From: Ceratopteris richardii
Lineage: Eukaryota; Streptophyta; Polypodiopsida; Polypodiales; Pteridaceae
Direction of reading: 5' to 3'
Assembly (NCBI GenBank): GCA_020310875.1
Contig: CM035413.1
Coordinates: forward strand, 166,006,806-166,070,805
DNA: 64,000 nucleotides
In this document: positions 1 to 11,179 of the stretch, one piece after another
Numbering within the stretch: the stretch's first letter is position 1
Layout: each line of letters begins with the position of its first letter
Translations under genes and position numbers: made by a program
Notes under the pieces: model-generated
The model's input: the letters and a program-made list of their open reading frames with translations, nothing else
What the model was told of the DNA's origin: nothing
Databases searched by the model: none

Positions 1-1080
1 AGAAGAGCTCTCAAACTCATCATGAGAGTTTTTGGTCACTTGGCTATAAAAGAGGCAAATGAGGACACTCAAGAATAGAGGAAGAAGGCGTGGAATCCCC
101 CTTGTAGCTACTTCATTCGTTTTGAGTCATTTCGTTCAGTTTACTCTCATAGAGTATGTCCAGCCGCACACCCATTTTTGGGTAGTCTACTTGTGAGAGT
201 CATATCTCTCAATATATGTATCCAATTTTAGTGTTTGAACATTCTTTGGAAAGCTTATCTTGAGTAATTCCTCTGTCTAAAATAGTTTTATGAAATTCTT
301 TATGGTCTGTGAGTTATTCAGGTTTTAGTGAAGTCCAGTTTTCAGCCTAACTGAGTGGACAGGTAGTCTGTTTTGAATCAAATAGTTGCCAACCCAAATC
401 TACTCCAAATTGAGTCTTTGATATCTCATTTGAAAGATCTAGGTGTCTAGCTTGAGTGACCAAAGTTTCAAGTTCATTGGATATTTCAGTTGGTACCAGT
501 TTTCATTTGAAGGTTCTGCTGTTGACAAGAGTCTTGATCTTGAGAAGGTCTTCTACACTTTTCGCTGCGATTAGGAGAGGAATTCTCCAACACATATGAC
601 TTCAACTTTCTCTTTTATAGATTGTAGGAAAAGATTTCCAATCAATATAAACTACCAAACCTGCTTCATTTAGAATTCAAATTCATGAAGAAAAGGCATG
701 GTCATATCTTCAAGCGTCTATATAAAGAATCCAAATCATTTGTACATAAAGTAGAGTGTTGATTTTGAAGCAATACATATACTCTTTGATCATTGCTTGG
801 TGCCACTTCTATTCTCTGCTCCTCCTTCCTCATACTCAATCAACTTTCAGTGATTGCTGCTCTCTCTACAAAGCTCAAAATCCATTCTTTAAGCTTTCAT
901 TACAAAGGTATAACTGTCTAGTTTATGTGTACAAATTTTCAAGTCATTTGATTTAGTAATTTCAGAGAAGTCTTGAGTTTTAGAGTCTCGGGGTCATTGT
1001 CTACACATACCTAGAAAATCGGGATGACATCCAATTGGTGTTAAGGTGATTGCTTCTTCATTGGTTCATGTAAATTAGGG
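1..1080 (+). mobile_element. Probable degenerate LTR fragment
   Basis: There is no coding signal. A TATA-like box (TATAAAAG) lies at 45-52, followed by a T-rich, leader-like tract. A 13-base match (AAAATCGGGATGA, near 1,014) is shared with the LTR of copia element B near 32,575, in a similar promoter-distal setting. I infer an old copia LTR running off the left edge of the window. No primer-binding site or matching partner LTR was found, so the boundaries are approximate. Confidence 0.3.
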
Positions 1081-1424
1081 CTTTTATGCATTTTGGCAAG
1101 CCAAATCTATGTATGACACTCCCTTAGGAGAAATGTTTCCAACTGTAACTGTATTGGCTGCTCTCAGTGTTTGAAGAAATAACTTCCATCCATTTTTAAA
1201 AGGTTTTTGTGAGCTAGTCAAGGTGCAAGTTATGTGTGTTGCATCAACTTGTTCTTGTTGATGTTCCAAAGTACCTATTGAGTTTTATTGCACTAACCAC
1301 AAGCCTACAAGGTTAACATTCTATATCCAAAGAGCTAGGGCTGGTACAATGCTGGTTTGCTAAACCAACTTCACCACTTGACAACTCAACTTTCCAAACC
1401 TCTCCAAGCTTCTCGAACTTCTTT

Positions 1425-2460
1425 CATTTGTGTGTGTGTGTATACATGTGTGTATGTACATACATATGTTTCTATATCTACATAAATATATATGTACGTA
1501 TATACATGTATACGTACATGTATATGTATATACATGTGTACGTACATGTATGTGTATAATATATACATGTATATGTATATATACATGTATATATATGTAT
1601 ATATGTATATATACATGTATACATATATGTATATATATATATATAGATGTATATATACATGTACTTACATAGATGCATGCATGTATACATATGCTTATAT
1701 ATGAACGTGTATGCATAACATATACATGCTATAATACATGCATGCATATAAACTTCATTTATCATATGCATGTACATAGCTATGTAAACATGTCGTACAT
1801 GTATGCATCCACATATGCTTATATGTGTATACATGCACAATTGTGTGTACGTATGTGCATCATACACACACATAAATTAAGTGCATGTGCACACATAAAC
1901 ACACATTCACAAACACACTACACACACACAAACATATAGACACATGTACACATACGAACGTGTATAGATATGTACGTTTGTGCATACATGAATGAATGTG
2001 CATACATGAATGAATGTGTACACATATATTCTATGTGCAGACGTACATACATATACATGCATGCGTGTGTATGCCATACATATGAACATACATGCGCATA
2101 CATATAGATTAAAAAAATACACATGCTTATTTTTGAAAAATGTACAAGCGCGTACACGTGCACACACATGCATACACACATACATATGCATACACACATA
2201 CATATGCCTACATACACATTCATACATACATACATGTACATGAGTGCATTTGTACTTACATACAAGCATCTATACATATACACATACCTTCACACATACA
2301 TGCATGAACATACGTACATGCATATAAATATTTATTTAACTGGTTCTTACTATCATTAAAGTTTTACATCATGCTTGCATGCGTACATACATGCATAATT
2401 GCATACATATACATATGTAGGCACTCTTTGACTCATACATACATACATATATAGATACAA
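1425..2460. repeat. TA/TG/CA-rich compound microsatellite
   Basis: About 1 kb of interleaved TATG, ATAC, ACAC and CATG short repeats. Open frames through it on both strands translate to low-complexity Tyr/Cys/His/Val/Met strings, which are artefacts of the repeat. Its composition resembles the microsatellite in the first intron of the CACTA element further right (30.8-54.0 kb). Confidence 0.95.
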
Positions 2461-2899
2461 TATAGTCGATCCTTGTCAATCAATGAAATTTATCATTTTA
2501 TCTAGCTAACATTGGTATATAAATATACACACCTGCCCCTTGAGCCTTGCTTGTGATAGGATCTTCATCACATCTTAAGTTGGTCTATTGAGAATTTACA
2601 TACACATTATAGTTCATATAGATTCTAAATTTTGTTTGCGATTAACAAGACAGGAGCGAAAGTTTTACCCTACTCTTATGAAAGTCTCTATAGGAATTAA
2701 TATTCTCAAAGAAGTTTAAAGATTTTGATTATTGGCGTTTGATTTTTTCTTTTTCTTTTTCTCTAAGAATGCAACAGAACGATAAATTAACAAAAAGATA
2801 CGTAATGCGTCAAAAGATTGGGAAGAGGCTTTCCCTATACAATACACTTAATGGCGTTCATATATTGTGTGTAATTTATATGAAGAATACATAGAAGAA

Positions 2900-2989
2900 A
2901 TTTGTATGTCATGGCAATAGGGGCCATAAACAAACAAATTTATGTGTGATTTATACATTTGTATGTCATGGCAATAGGGGCCATAAACA
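2900..2989. repeat. 33-bp direct repeat, two copies
   Basis: The same 33-base string, beginning ATTTGTATGTCATGGCAATA, starts at 2,900 and again at 2,957 (period 57). It is a simple local duplication with no coding content. Confidence 0.9.
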
Positions 2990-3722
2990 GAGAAATTTGT
3001 ATGGGAATTGCTTGATGCTATATTGGATTTTCCAATTGTGATTTAACGTTAGCTTGATAGATTTCTTGATTGGAGGTATGTACATTTCTTAAAAATACAA
3101 TCTACTACTTTTTTTATGGGTGAGCCTCTCCTATCAGCAAATTCCTTCATGATCTTCACATGCTTGGTTCCTAAAAGAAAATATTACCCTTGCACCCTTT
3201 GGAGATCTTAAATTTTTTCGAGCTCATTTGGTTGACATCTTTGTAGCAAGAATCTAAGGGAGGAGACCGAGCCCGTCAAAAAACTTAGAAAGACAAAATA
3301 GGAGATAGACCAAGCCTCTTATTGATCTTGTTTTGATTATGATCTCACCTCAATAAGAACTTGCCGGAAATTCTAATAACTTGTTTCAATTAAGCATTAA
3401 AAGGTGACCAATAAGACATGAAGTAATTAATTCTAGGGGCAATATAATGGTTTAAGTGAGGGAAAGTGTGTGATAGCACCGTTTTATAACTTATCTCTAA
3501 GTTTGTTGATGACTCACTCCCATCTTTGATTTAATGAAAGCGTAAAACCCATTGGTATACCTAGAACATAAAAATATTACCATTTAGAATGAACTTATAT
3601 CCAAGCTTGGAAATAGTGTTTAAAATCATATCACTAGAAGATTTAATCCTAGTTTCACTATGATTGATGTTCGATACACTTGGAAGGCAAAGTAAATGTG
3701 AATATTCAAGTATAAAATGAAG

Positions 3723-3783
3723 CAATTCTCCATTGCATGGACCGACGCATTACCAATTCTCCATTGCATGGACCGAAGCATAA
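3723..3783. repeat. 31-bp tandem duplication, two copies
   Basis: Two adjacent copies begin CAATTCTCCATTGCATGGAC at 3,723 and 3,754. They differ at a few bases near their ends. No function is apparent. Confidence 0.9.
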
Positions 3784-3915
3784 GGATTCCTTGAAATTTA
3801 CCTTCTTGCATATTATTTTTCGAGCGCTAAACCTACATGATTGGATATACCAAAGAGAAGAGGTACAAGTGGACATGCCTATCTCATAGATGTTTCGATC
3901 CAAATTGGTTGATAT

Positions 3916-4150
3916 TGTTGGAGTTTGAGGCATGCAAAAAGCACGCAAATAGCACAAGGAAGAAGAAGAACCTTGAAGCATAGCACACAATACTGAATGT
4001 ATTACAAAGGTGAATGTACAAACATTAGTAACCCATTATGCTTATAAGAATATATACAATCCATGGGGGAGAAAACCTCCTAAAGAGGGAAAAAAGTACC
4101 CCGACAATCCTAAGTGTATTCACACATATCACTACCGAAATATGTCAACA
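3916..4150 (-). repeat. 3' LTR of copia element H
   Basis: Read on the plus strand it starts TGTTGGAGTTTGAGG and ends GTCAACA. It is followed by an AATCCCCACTAGG stretch which, on the minus strand, forms the purine-rich tract expected just before a 3' LTR. The copy at 12,598-12,827 is clearly related but diverged. Confidence 0.8.
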
Positions 4151-4228
4151 AATCCCCACTAGGAGTGATGCGGTGAACAAGGATCTGGCACTCATGTATA
4201 AGGAAGTGCCAAGCTATGTGGAAAGAGA

Positions 4229-4696
4229 TCAATCCACAAAAGGAAATAAACCCAAAGATTTACCAAAAGCTTGAAACGTCTCTCGAGGCAGAGCCTTTGT
4301 GAAAAGATATGCAATGTTATCTTGTGTGGGCACATATGCCAAACCAATCTCTCGAGTAGAGAACCTCATCATGACATAATGATAATGCACCTCCAATGTT
4401 CTTTGTGCTAGCATGGAACACAAGGTTCCTCACAACTGCTAATGTGCTCTGGTTATCAATGAAGATGTGGTGGCATAAGACTGACCAACACCCGAATCAG
4501 CCAAAAGACATCTTAGCCACGCACACTCAATAGTCACTATGAAAGCTATCCTATAATCAGCCGCACAACTAGAAGTGGACACAATAGGTTTCTTCTTGCT
4601 CAACCAAGATATGCAGGAGCTATCAAGCATGAAGCAAAAACCACTAGTGGACAGGAGTGTCATAGCAACCAATCCGATATGAGTTAGAAAAAGCAT
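4229..4696 (-). pseudogene. Copia RNase H C-terminal fragment (element H)
   Basis: This is the end of a Ty1/copia polyprotein, the RNase H that removes the RNA template during reverse transcription. Two minus-strand frames, 4,439-4,696 and 4,229-4,423, hold recognisable pieces in order: TSGFCF, a SWLSKK string with the following Ser-rich stretch, then EVHYHYVM, GLAYVPTQDNIA and LFTKALPRETFQ. The acidic residue expected in the AEYR-type motif reads AADYR. A short break separates the two pieces. It lies directly inside the left LTR of H, where a copia RNase H should end. The rest of the domain and the reverse transcriptase are absent. It is a non-functional remnant. Confidence 0.8.
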
Positions 4697-4812
4697 GTAA
4701 ATCTAGAGGTAGTGATCTACTTGGATACCACACAAGTAGTGAAAGATGCACTTAACCACATTCCAATGCTTGACACCTCGGTAATTGCTCATCTGTGAGA
4801 CAACAAACTGAA

Positions 4813-5057
4813 GGGATGTATCTAACTCAGAGAAGATACATTCAAGACGTACTTCTCAAGATCAGAATGGAGAACACAAAGCTTGCAGGAACACCTTTGG
4901 AATTGATCCATAAACCAAGTTTATGAAGGTGAACAGATTAATGATCTTAATGAGTATGAAAATTTAGTTGGTAGCTTGATGTATGCTACTCACACAAGAC
5001 TAGACATATCATATAGTGTGGGACTACTTAGTCAATTCATGCATTCACATAGAATGT
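4813..5057 (+). pseudogene. Copia reverse-transcriptase C-terminal fragment (I)
   Basis: A short plus-strand piece of copia polyprotein covering the end of the reverse transcriptase and the connection to RNase H. Visible strings include GMYLTQRRYIQDVL, AGTPLE, LVGSLMYAT, and a following TRLDISYSVG and LSQFMH. At least one frame change is needed to read it through. Its orientation is opposite to element H, whose remains flank it, so it is a separate piece of DNA. No matching upstream or downstream domains lie next to it. It could be the stump of an insertion into H or material captured during a repair event. Confidence 0.75.
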
Positions 5058-5066
5058 TATCGTTAG

Positions 5067-5351
5067 TGTCCATGTGAAAGGCCAAATGCCCACCGAACAC
5101 TTCTTTGTATATGTTCTTTAATAAAACATATAGTGGCCTCGTTAGTCACAGATTGTAAGTTCGACTGCATTTGTAAGACTTAAGAAGTATGTCTTCATGC
5201 TCCTTGTGTACTGTGTTTTTCTGTGTATTCTATAGCCTCTATGCGGAGTATTGTGTGTGGCCTTAGGAGCTCGGTTTTCTACTCCAAGGATATCATCATG
5301 GAGCTCTCAAGAGGAGAGCACATTGTTGTGCATCGCCATCAAATTACTTCA
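5067..5351 (+). mobile_element. Short LTR-like segment with adjacent primer site
   Basis: About 285 bp starting TGTCCATG and ending TTCA, immediately followed by TGGTATCAAAG at 5,353-5,363. That sequence resembles the initiator-tRNA-Met primer site used by the copia elements here. It contains AATAAAA near 5,122 and no coding sequence. This is the arrangement of a 5' LTR plus primer site of a small or truncated LTR element. No second copy was found in the window, so the left boundary is tentative. Confidence 0.45.
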
Positions 5352-5516
5352 TTGGTATCAAAGTAGTTCGATGCAAAAGCTTTGTTCCTTTTGTGCGACC
5401 GAAGCGAGCACCCCCCGGTATACCAAGGCTTACGACTAAGGTGGCGACCAAGGCATAGACCTTGGCATACCTTGTCATCGGAGTCACTCAAGTCACCGTT
5501 GATAGAGGTTCTCGGT

Positions 5517-5568
5517 ACTTCCCGAGAGGCCACCCATCCTAGTACTATTCCCCCCAGAGCTCGCTTAA
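5517..5568 (-). pseudogene. 5S rRNA-derived fragment
   Basis: The minus strand carries a 52-nt stretch that lines up without gaps with the part of plant 5S rRNA from the A-box (TTAAGCG...) through the C-box (TAGTACTAGGATGGGTG...) to GGGAAGT. I count nine mismatches against the usual plant sequence as I know it. The rest of the 120-nt gene is not recognisable, so this is not a functional 5S gene. Plant Cassandra-type terminal-repeat retrotransposons carry such 5S-derived RNA polymerase III promoter sequence. Here it lies about 160 bp inside a primer-binding site and antisense to it, so a simple Cassandra LTR does not fit exactly. Confidence 0.75.
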
Positions 5569-6513
5569 TGGTGGCAATATCTTTCCACTAAGCTACACTC
5601 TTGTGGTGTGTGAAGAAGGGGAAAGACTAAGGTTAACATTACCTTGAACATGTTTTGTTCCCTCAAAGCTTCATTCTTTGCTTTCAAAGCCTTTTTTTGA
5701 AGCATTTTTGGGGTGTTTTTTGGAGTCATTTTGGAGTACTTTTGCACACAGTTCTCTTCACATAGGTCCAAGAACATCAAGAACAATGTTCTTTGTTTGA
5801 CAATAAATATCAACCTTTGGGGCTATGTTTTCATCCACACTCGTAAAACTACACGTTTCTCAAAAGGTTTTTTCATTTTTGGTGGGAGCAGCCATTGGAA
5901 ATTTATGCAGGTTTTTGAGCCTAAAACATCAGAGTTGACAGACACTTGCAAGTGTTGTTAGCTAGTTTTTGGGTTGTGCATTCAGCCTTTTAGTGTCATT
6001 TTATTGCATATATTGAGCACATACACACCATGTAGGCTTCTGTGGATACCGCTTATGTACATCCATGTGGTCATTGATATAGCAGTTATGTTTTTTGCAT
6101 AAAGCATTTTACGTTTGATAAAGAGAGTCGTGGTGAGGTTTACTTAGTTGGGAGACACCTAGATGTTGGGGTCTCTTTGGTGATGCAGGTTGAGGACTTA
6201 TCCAGCCTCGCCATAGGAGATGTATGATAGTTGTTCATAGGTGCTCGATAAGCCTAGTTGGCTTCTATTGGGTAACTGATTATATGCAGTGGAGTTAGTG
6301 ATTCACTGTGCAGCTAATCATATCAGTACTTGTAGCTTTATGATATTTTGACATGGGTCATATGCTCAGTTTGTAGAGGATACTCTTGCAAAATTTTTCC
6401 AGATTTATGGTTTTGTCAACTATATAGTGGTCAATTTACTCCTTGATACACTTATTTGTTGGTGTTTAGACTCTTCTAGCTCCATTATCATTCTATTCAG
6501 TTCTCTACCATCA
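5569..6513 (+). mobile_element. Presumed 5' LTR region of copia element G
   Basis: There is no coding sequence I trust. The right end (...CTACCATCA at 6,513) directly precedes a primer-site-like TGGCATCAGAGG at 6,514-6,525, as the end of a 5' LTR would. Because the 3' LTR of G is not present, the LTR start cannot be placed by comparison. Confidence 0.35.
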
Positions 6514-6525
6514 TGGCATCAGAGG
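6514..6525 (+). other. Primer-binding site of element G (degenerate)
   Basis: TGGCATCAGAGG differs at two positions from the TGGTATCAGAGC initiator-tRNA-Met primer site of the other copias here. It sits right after the presumed LTR end. Confidence 0.5.
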
Positions 6526-6581
6526 TCTTATGCACATTTTGTGGATCAGGGTCTAGTGCCAATGTTTCGAGGAGGATCTAT

Positions 6582-7400
6582 AACTTGTAGGGCAAAGACC
6601 ATTTTGAGATCTGAAAATTTGATGGCACAAACTTTGCTCTATGGAAGAATCAGATTAAAGATGTGCTGATTCAAAGGAGGCAATGGAAGCTAGTAAATGA
6701 GATCTCAAAGAGGCCTGCTAACATGGATGAAGATGATTGGGATGAGTTAGATGAAATGGCCAGGTCTACCATTCGCTTGCACCTGGTAGATAATGTTTAC
6801 TTTACAGTATTAGACTGTGAAAGTGTAGAGGAGCTTTGGAAGAAGTTATGCAATACATATGAAAAAGAGATGACATCAAATAAAGTGTATCTCATGAAAT
6901 AATTATATGAACTTTGCATGAAGGACACAGATAGTGTTGGTGCTCATCTAAATGAGTTTGATGCTATATTCTGGATATGGATAATGAAATGAAAGCAGTA
7001 TTGCTTTATGCACCTTGCCATCATTATGGGATACGTTTTGCACATCTATTAGCAATAGTGCACCTGGTGGTAAACTCATCTATGATGACATATGTGGAGC
7101 ACTCTTGAGTGAGGGGATTTGTAGAAAATCTCTGGTTGGCATTCAGAGTGGAGATGCATATAATGTTCGTGATCCTTAGCAAGGAAAGAATCAGAAACGT
7201 GGCAAGAGCAAGAACAAGGAAAATAATGGTAAACAAAATAAGAGTAGAAGTAAATCAAGGAAGAGGGATATCAAATGCTATTATTTTCATAAGAAAGTAC
7301 ATATGAAGAAAGACTATTATGCATTAAAGAATGCTAAAGGTAAAGGACAAAATGCTGATGGGCATGTTAAACAGTTACCTGCACCATCTACTTCGACTGT
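6582..7400 (+). pseudogene. Copia gag of element G
   Basis: Capsid-type gag of the UBN2 family, which packages the element RNA into virus-like particles. The start of the domain reads KFDGTNFALWKNQIKDVLIQ near 6,620, followed by RSTIRLHLVDNVYF, EELWKKLCNTYEK and, in the next frame, KDTDSVGAHLNEFD. A lysine/arginine-rich tail leads to a zinc-knuckle remnant (CYYFHKKVHMKKDYY, about 7,274-7,320) that has lost most of its cysteines. There are stop codons at about 6,610 and 6,900 and several frame changes, so no complete gag could be made. It starts just downstream of the primer site, as expected. Confidence 0.8.
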
Positions 7401-7429
7401 GAAGATTGAAGAAATTAGTGCCATTTTTA

Positions 7430-7850
7430 ATGATGCTAATGTGTTGACACTTGATATTACTATGCCAAGTGAGGCTCTTATGGCTGATTCTATTTCCCAT
7501 ACGTGGTTGCTAGATTCCATCGCTTCTTTCCATGTGACACATCACACAGAGAATGGTTCTCTAATTATGAAGCAAAGTCTCTTGGTACCGTGAGACTTGG
7601 TGACTCTTACCAGTGTGACATTCTGGGGATTGGAGATCTGGTTGTGCAGTTCATTGATGGTTCAAAATTTACTATGCATAATGTACGCCATGTACCTCAG
7701 TTATCACACAGTTTGATGTCAGCTGGTCAACTTGATGAGCTTGGTTACAAGGTGGTCTTCTATGCTCAGTCCTTTCGTATATCAAAGGGCAATATGGTTA
7801 TTGAAAAAGGAAGCAAAGTTGGCTCACTTTATCCTTTATTTGTATCATAG
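7430..7850 (+). pseudogene. Copia protease and pre-integrase segment of element G
   Basis: The retroviral-type aspartic protease of copia elements is recognisable from TWLLDS followed by a HVTHH string near 7,500-7,540. The usual DSGAS-like active site reads DSIAS here, so the catalytic glycine is lost. After a frame change it continues as LGTVRLGDSYQ, then HNVRHVPQLSHSLMSAGQL and KGNMVIEKG, ending with a TAG near 7,848. These are the conserved flap and C-terminal strands of the protease, then the start of the GAG-pre-integrase segment. It is clearly non-functional. Confidence 0.8.
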
Positions 7851-7869
7851 AAAGAACACTTGTTAGCTA

Positions 7870-8700
7870 TTATTGAACAGCCTATGGCTTGTATTTTGCA
7901 TGGTCATTTGGGCTAGATATCTCGTAGTGGAATGGAAAATCTTTCTCGTTCTGGCTACTTACATGTCTTATCTTTCTCTGATTTTTTATTTTTTGAGCAT
8001 TTTCAATATGGAAAGCAAACAAAAAATGTGCATAGAACACACATTGACTCTTCAATTTAGCTTTTAGATCTCGTTCATACACATGTGTGTGGTCCTATGC
8101 CCACTAGGTGCTTAGGTGGTTCTATTTACTTTGTCACTTTCATAGATGTGCTACTAGAAAAGTATGTGTATATCCTAGCAAATCGAAGGATGAGGTATTC
8201 CCTACTTTCAAAAAATGGCTTGCTTTAGTTGAGACTGAAAAGGAACTAAGCTTAAGGCTTTGCATTCAGATAATGGGGGTGAGTATACCTCACATGAATT
8301 CAGTGTTTTTTGTCAGTCTAGAGGGATTCCTAGAGAGTTTATAGCTCCTTATACTCCAATACAAAATGGTGTAGCTGAAAGGATGAATAGAACTATTCAA
8401 AATAGAGTAGTTTCTATGTTGCATCATGCAAACCTCTCACAAGGCTTTTGTGCAGAAGTAGTATTGACTCGAGTTGATGTGATTAACCTTTCACATAGTA
8501 CTGCCAAAGGTATGAAAGTAGGACAAGAGTTATGGACAAGGAAGCCACCATATTATGATCATCTTTGAGTTTTTGGGTGTGAAGCATACGTTCATATACC
8601 CAAGAATCTTAGACAAAAGTTAGACCATAAGTCAAAGAAATGCATTTTTCTTGGATATGGTTGAGCAGGACAATTTGGATATCACTTATGGATCTTGAAA
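7870..8700 (+). pseudogene. Copia integrase of element G
   Basis: The DDE integrase inserts the element cDNA into chromosomes. The zinc-binding N-terminus is poorly preserved. The core is readable in pieces: SKSKDEVFPTFKKWLALVETE near 8,180, HSDNGGEYTSHEFSVF from 8,260, then TPIQNGVAERMNRT and, after a stop at about 8,566, VFGCEAYVHIPKNLRQKL. The DNGGEY and QNGVAER motifs hold the second acidic residue and the catalytic glutamate region. Frameshifts lie near 8,250 and stops near 8,566 and 8,661. The linker to the reverse transcriptase (8.7-9.0 kb) is riddled with stops. Confidence 0.85.
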
Positions 8701-8999
8701 CACGGTCAATGATCAGAAGTAGTGATGTCATTTTCAATGAGTCTAAGATGCATAGACAACCCATCAAGGAGATTAAAGTGAGAAGAGTGGTGTTTGAGGA
8801 TACTAGTCCTCCAGTTAGCATGCATAAAAATGGTGCACATAGGAACGTTCAAGAGAATGCCTGATCAGATCAGTCGGCACATGTTCGTGTTCAACAATCA
8901 TTGAGACATTGTGCACATGTCTCACATCCACCTGATAGATATGTTCTGGGTTTAGATTTTGTTATGCTAACAGATGCCGGTGAGCCTTCTTTCTACAAA

Positions 9000-9809
9000 A
9001 TGGCTACGCACATATAGGATCATGTCAAGTGGGACCATGCCATGAAGAGTGAGTTGGATTCTATTCACAAGAATGGTACTTGGGATTTAGTACCTTTGCC
9101 AAAGGGAAGGAAAGCTTTACCATGTAAATGGGTATATAAGCTGAAATTCACATCAGATAGTGCTTCTCCAAAGTATAAAGCACGACTTGTTTCAAAGGGT
9201 TTTAAGCAGCAACATGGTGTTGAGTTCGAGGAAATCTTCTCTCCAATGGTCAAAATGACTACCTTGCGCATGTTGCTTGGATTCTTTGCAATGGATGACT
9301 TAGAGCTATTCCGAATGGATGTGAAAACTGCTTTCTTGCATGGAGATCTTAGAGATGAGATCTATATGGAACAACCAGAGGGTTATGTAGTTCTTGGCAA
9401 GGAACGTCTAGTTTGTAAGCTCAAAAAGAGCTTGTATGGATTTAAACAGTCCCCTAGACAATGGTACCAAAAGTTTGATACTTTTATGAAGTCTCAAGAC
9501 TATTCTCGAAGCAATGAGGATCATTTTCTCTACACAAAGAGATGCTTAGATGGTAGCTTGATATGCTTGATACTTTATGTTGATGATATGTTGATTGCTG
9601 GGAAGTCCTCTTATGACTCGTCAATTTTCAAAAAGAAGTTGAGTCAGACATTTGATATGAAGGATTTGGGGGATGCCAAACATATTCTTGGCATGCACAT
9701 TACTCGTGATAGGAGTAAAAGATGCATATACTTGTCTCAAAGTGAGTACATATCCAAACTACTTCATAGGTTCAATATGCAGGGTGGAAAGGCATTGAGT
9801 ACACCTTGA
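9000..9809 (+). pseudogene. Copia reverse transcriptase of element G
   Basis: The longest surviving frame of G is 255 codons, 9,042-9,809. It carries the copia reverse-transcriptase signature in order: NGTWDLVPLPKGRKALPCKW, KYKARLVSKGF, FRMDVKTAFLHGDL (first catalytic aspartate), LKKSLYGFKQSPRQWYQKFD, ILYVDDMLIAG (YVDD catalytic pair), DMKDLGDAKHILGM and LSQSEYISKLL. It ends at a TGA at 9,807-9,809, where the next codons should continue into the connection domain. The catalytic residues remain, but no complete gag-pol is present around them. Confidence 0.9.
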
Positions 9810-9864
9810 CCCACTTATGTGAAATTGAGCAAGGATGATTGCCCCAAATCAGATGAGGAAAAGG

Positions 9865-10530
9865 AATTCATGACCCACATATCAGTCTACTGTTGGTAGT
9901 CTCATGTATGCTATGGTAGCTACGAGACCAGACATTGCATTTGTAGTGGGAGTTGTGAGCAGATATATGTCTAATCCTGGTAAGAAACATTGGGAAGCAG
10001 TCAAGATGATTTTGGGATACCTGAGTGGCACTAAGGATAAGTGTCTATGCTTAGGTAGAGGGAAAGCATCAATTATTGGTTACACTAATTCTGAGTATGT
10101 TGGTTGTGTAGACAATCGTAAGTCTACATAAGGGTACATTTTTCATTTTGTTGGAGGTGCTATCTCTTGAAGATCTCGTCTTCAAGAATATACTGATGTT
10201 TCCACTATAGAAGCAGAGCATAATGTATCAAGTGAGGTATGCAAGGAAGCATTGTGGCTCTCTCATCTTGCTTGTGATATGGGTTTACCTCAGCATGTAC
10301 CTCGTTTGCTTAGTGACAGTGAGAGTGCCATTGCTTTGGCTGAGAATCTGGTCTATCATGCAAAGAGAAAGCACATTGAGGGGAGGTATCACTTCATTAG
10401 AGATTGCTTAGCCATTTTGCGAGCATTATTCTTGAGAAGGTTCACACTCGAGATAATGTTGCAGATGCTGTGACTAAAGCTCTAGCGTAGGATAGCTTTC
10501 AACAGTATTGTCACTTGATGGGGTTTACTT
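9865..10530 (+). pseudogene. Copia RNase H of element G
   Basis: RNase H in several frames: MVATRPDIAFVVGVVSRYMS near 9,912, DNRKST followed by a stop (10,129-10,131), HFVGGAIS, then SEVCKEALWLSHLACDMGLP, SDSESAIALAENLVYHAKRK and HIEGRYHFIRD to about 10,400. A final VTKALA-type C-terminus lies near 10,475. The expected STEAEY motif reads STIEAEH. Multiple stops show decay. No purine tract or LTR is recognisable after it before H sequence resumes near 10,597. Confidence 0.85.
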
Positions 10531-10599
10531 GATTCATGATCTTACACAGTTACTTGTATACTGTGTAATTTGTTGCACACATAATAGCCTTAAGCTAGA

Positions 10600-11110
10600 A
10601 GCTATGTGGTAAAGTCTGACTTTTGACCATACACCTTGCCATCTCCATGAGAGACCTATTCTTTCTTTCTGTAACTCCATTTTGTTGAGGTGTATATGAC
10701 ATTGTACACTGCTATTTTATCCCACGCTCAGACAAAAATGCATTAAAATTAGAAGACATGTACTCCTCCCAACGATTAGAACTAAGGGTTCCCGATTTAC
10801 ATGCTGACAAGTTTTCAACCATAACCCGAAATTGTTTGAATATAAACACTTCATACTTTGCTTTCAATGGACACACCCATGGATAGGTAGAAGAATCATC
10901 AATAAAATTCATGAAGTAAAGATAGTTACCAAAAGAAGATTTGTGCATAGGACCATAAACATCACTAGCGACAAGCTACAATTTATGAGAAGCTCAAACT
11001 GAACCATCTTAAGGGAAGGAAGAATGTTGTATACTACCCAAAATACAACCTTCATAGGTATGTTTACAAGGTGCCTCAAGTTTGGGTAGAAGGACACCAT
11101 TTCATATTTC
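10600..11110 (-). pseudogene. Copia integrase fragment of element H
   Basis: Minus-strand integrase core. From 10,948 downward it reads GNYLYFMNFIDDSSTYPWVC and RVMVENLSACK, then a TLSSNRWEEYMS string where a DRGGEY-like motif is expected, then LSERGIK. Below 10,712 another frame continues through TPQQNGVTERKNRSLMEMAR. It breaks off near 10,600 at the join with element G. The second catalytic acidic position appears to be Asn and the first Gly of the motif is changed, so the enzyme is dead. Upstream sequence to 11,110 holds shifted pieces of the integrase N-terminus. Confidence 0.8.
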
Positions 11111-11179
11111 TACATGCATAGCAAAATAGCATAATTTAGATGACCAAAGCATGCATGTCAAAGCTTCATATGAGATAGC

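Larger units (their letters stand above)
2461..3915. other. Gene-free interval
   Basis: I see no convincing coding sequence, RNA gene or transposon terminus here. Two short local tandem duplications are listed separately. Short open frames on the minus strand at 3,626-3,990 overlap one of them and show no domain. Confidence 0.6.
6514..10597 (+). mobile_element. Copia element G, decayed and 3'-truncated
   Basis: All copia domains occur in plus-strand order: gag (about 6.6-7.4 kb), protease (7.4-7.85 kb), integrase (7.87-8.7 kb), reverse transcriptase (9.0-9.8 kb) and RNase H (9.9-10.5 kb). They are spread over all frames with many stops. The element stops near 10,597, where minus-strand integrase of element H resumes, and no 3' LTR follows RNase H. 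G therefore lost its right end when it was joined to H, or afterwards. The protein resembles the Tnt1/Tork-like copia type more than the four other copias in the window. Confidence 0.8.

Noticed and set aside
5400..5600. Functional 5S rRNA gene
   Set aside because: Only 52 of about 120 nt align, with several mismatches, and both ends of the gene are missing.
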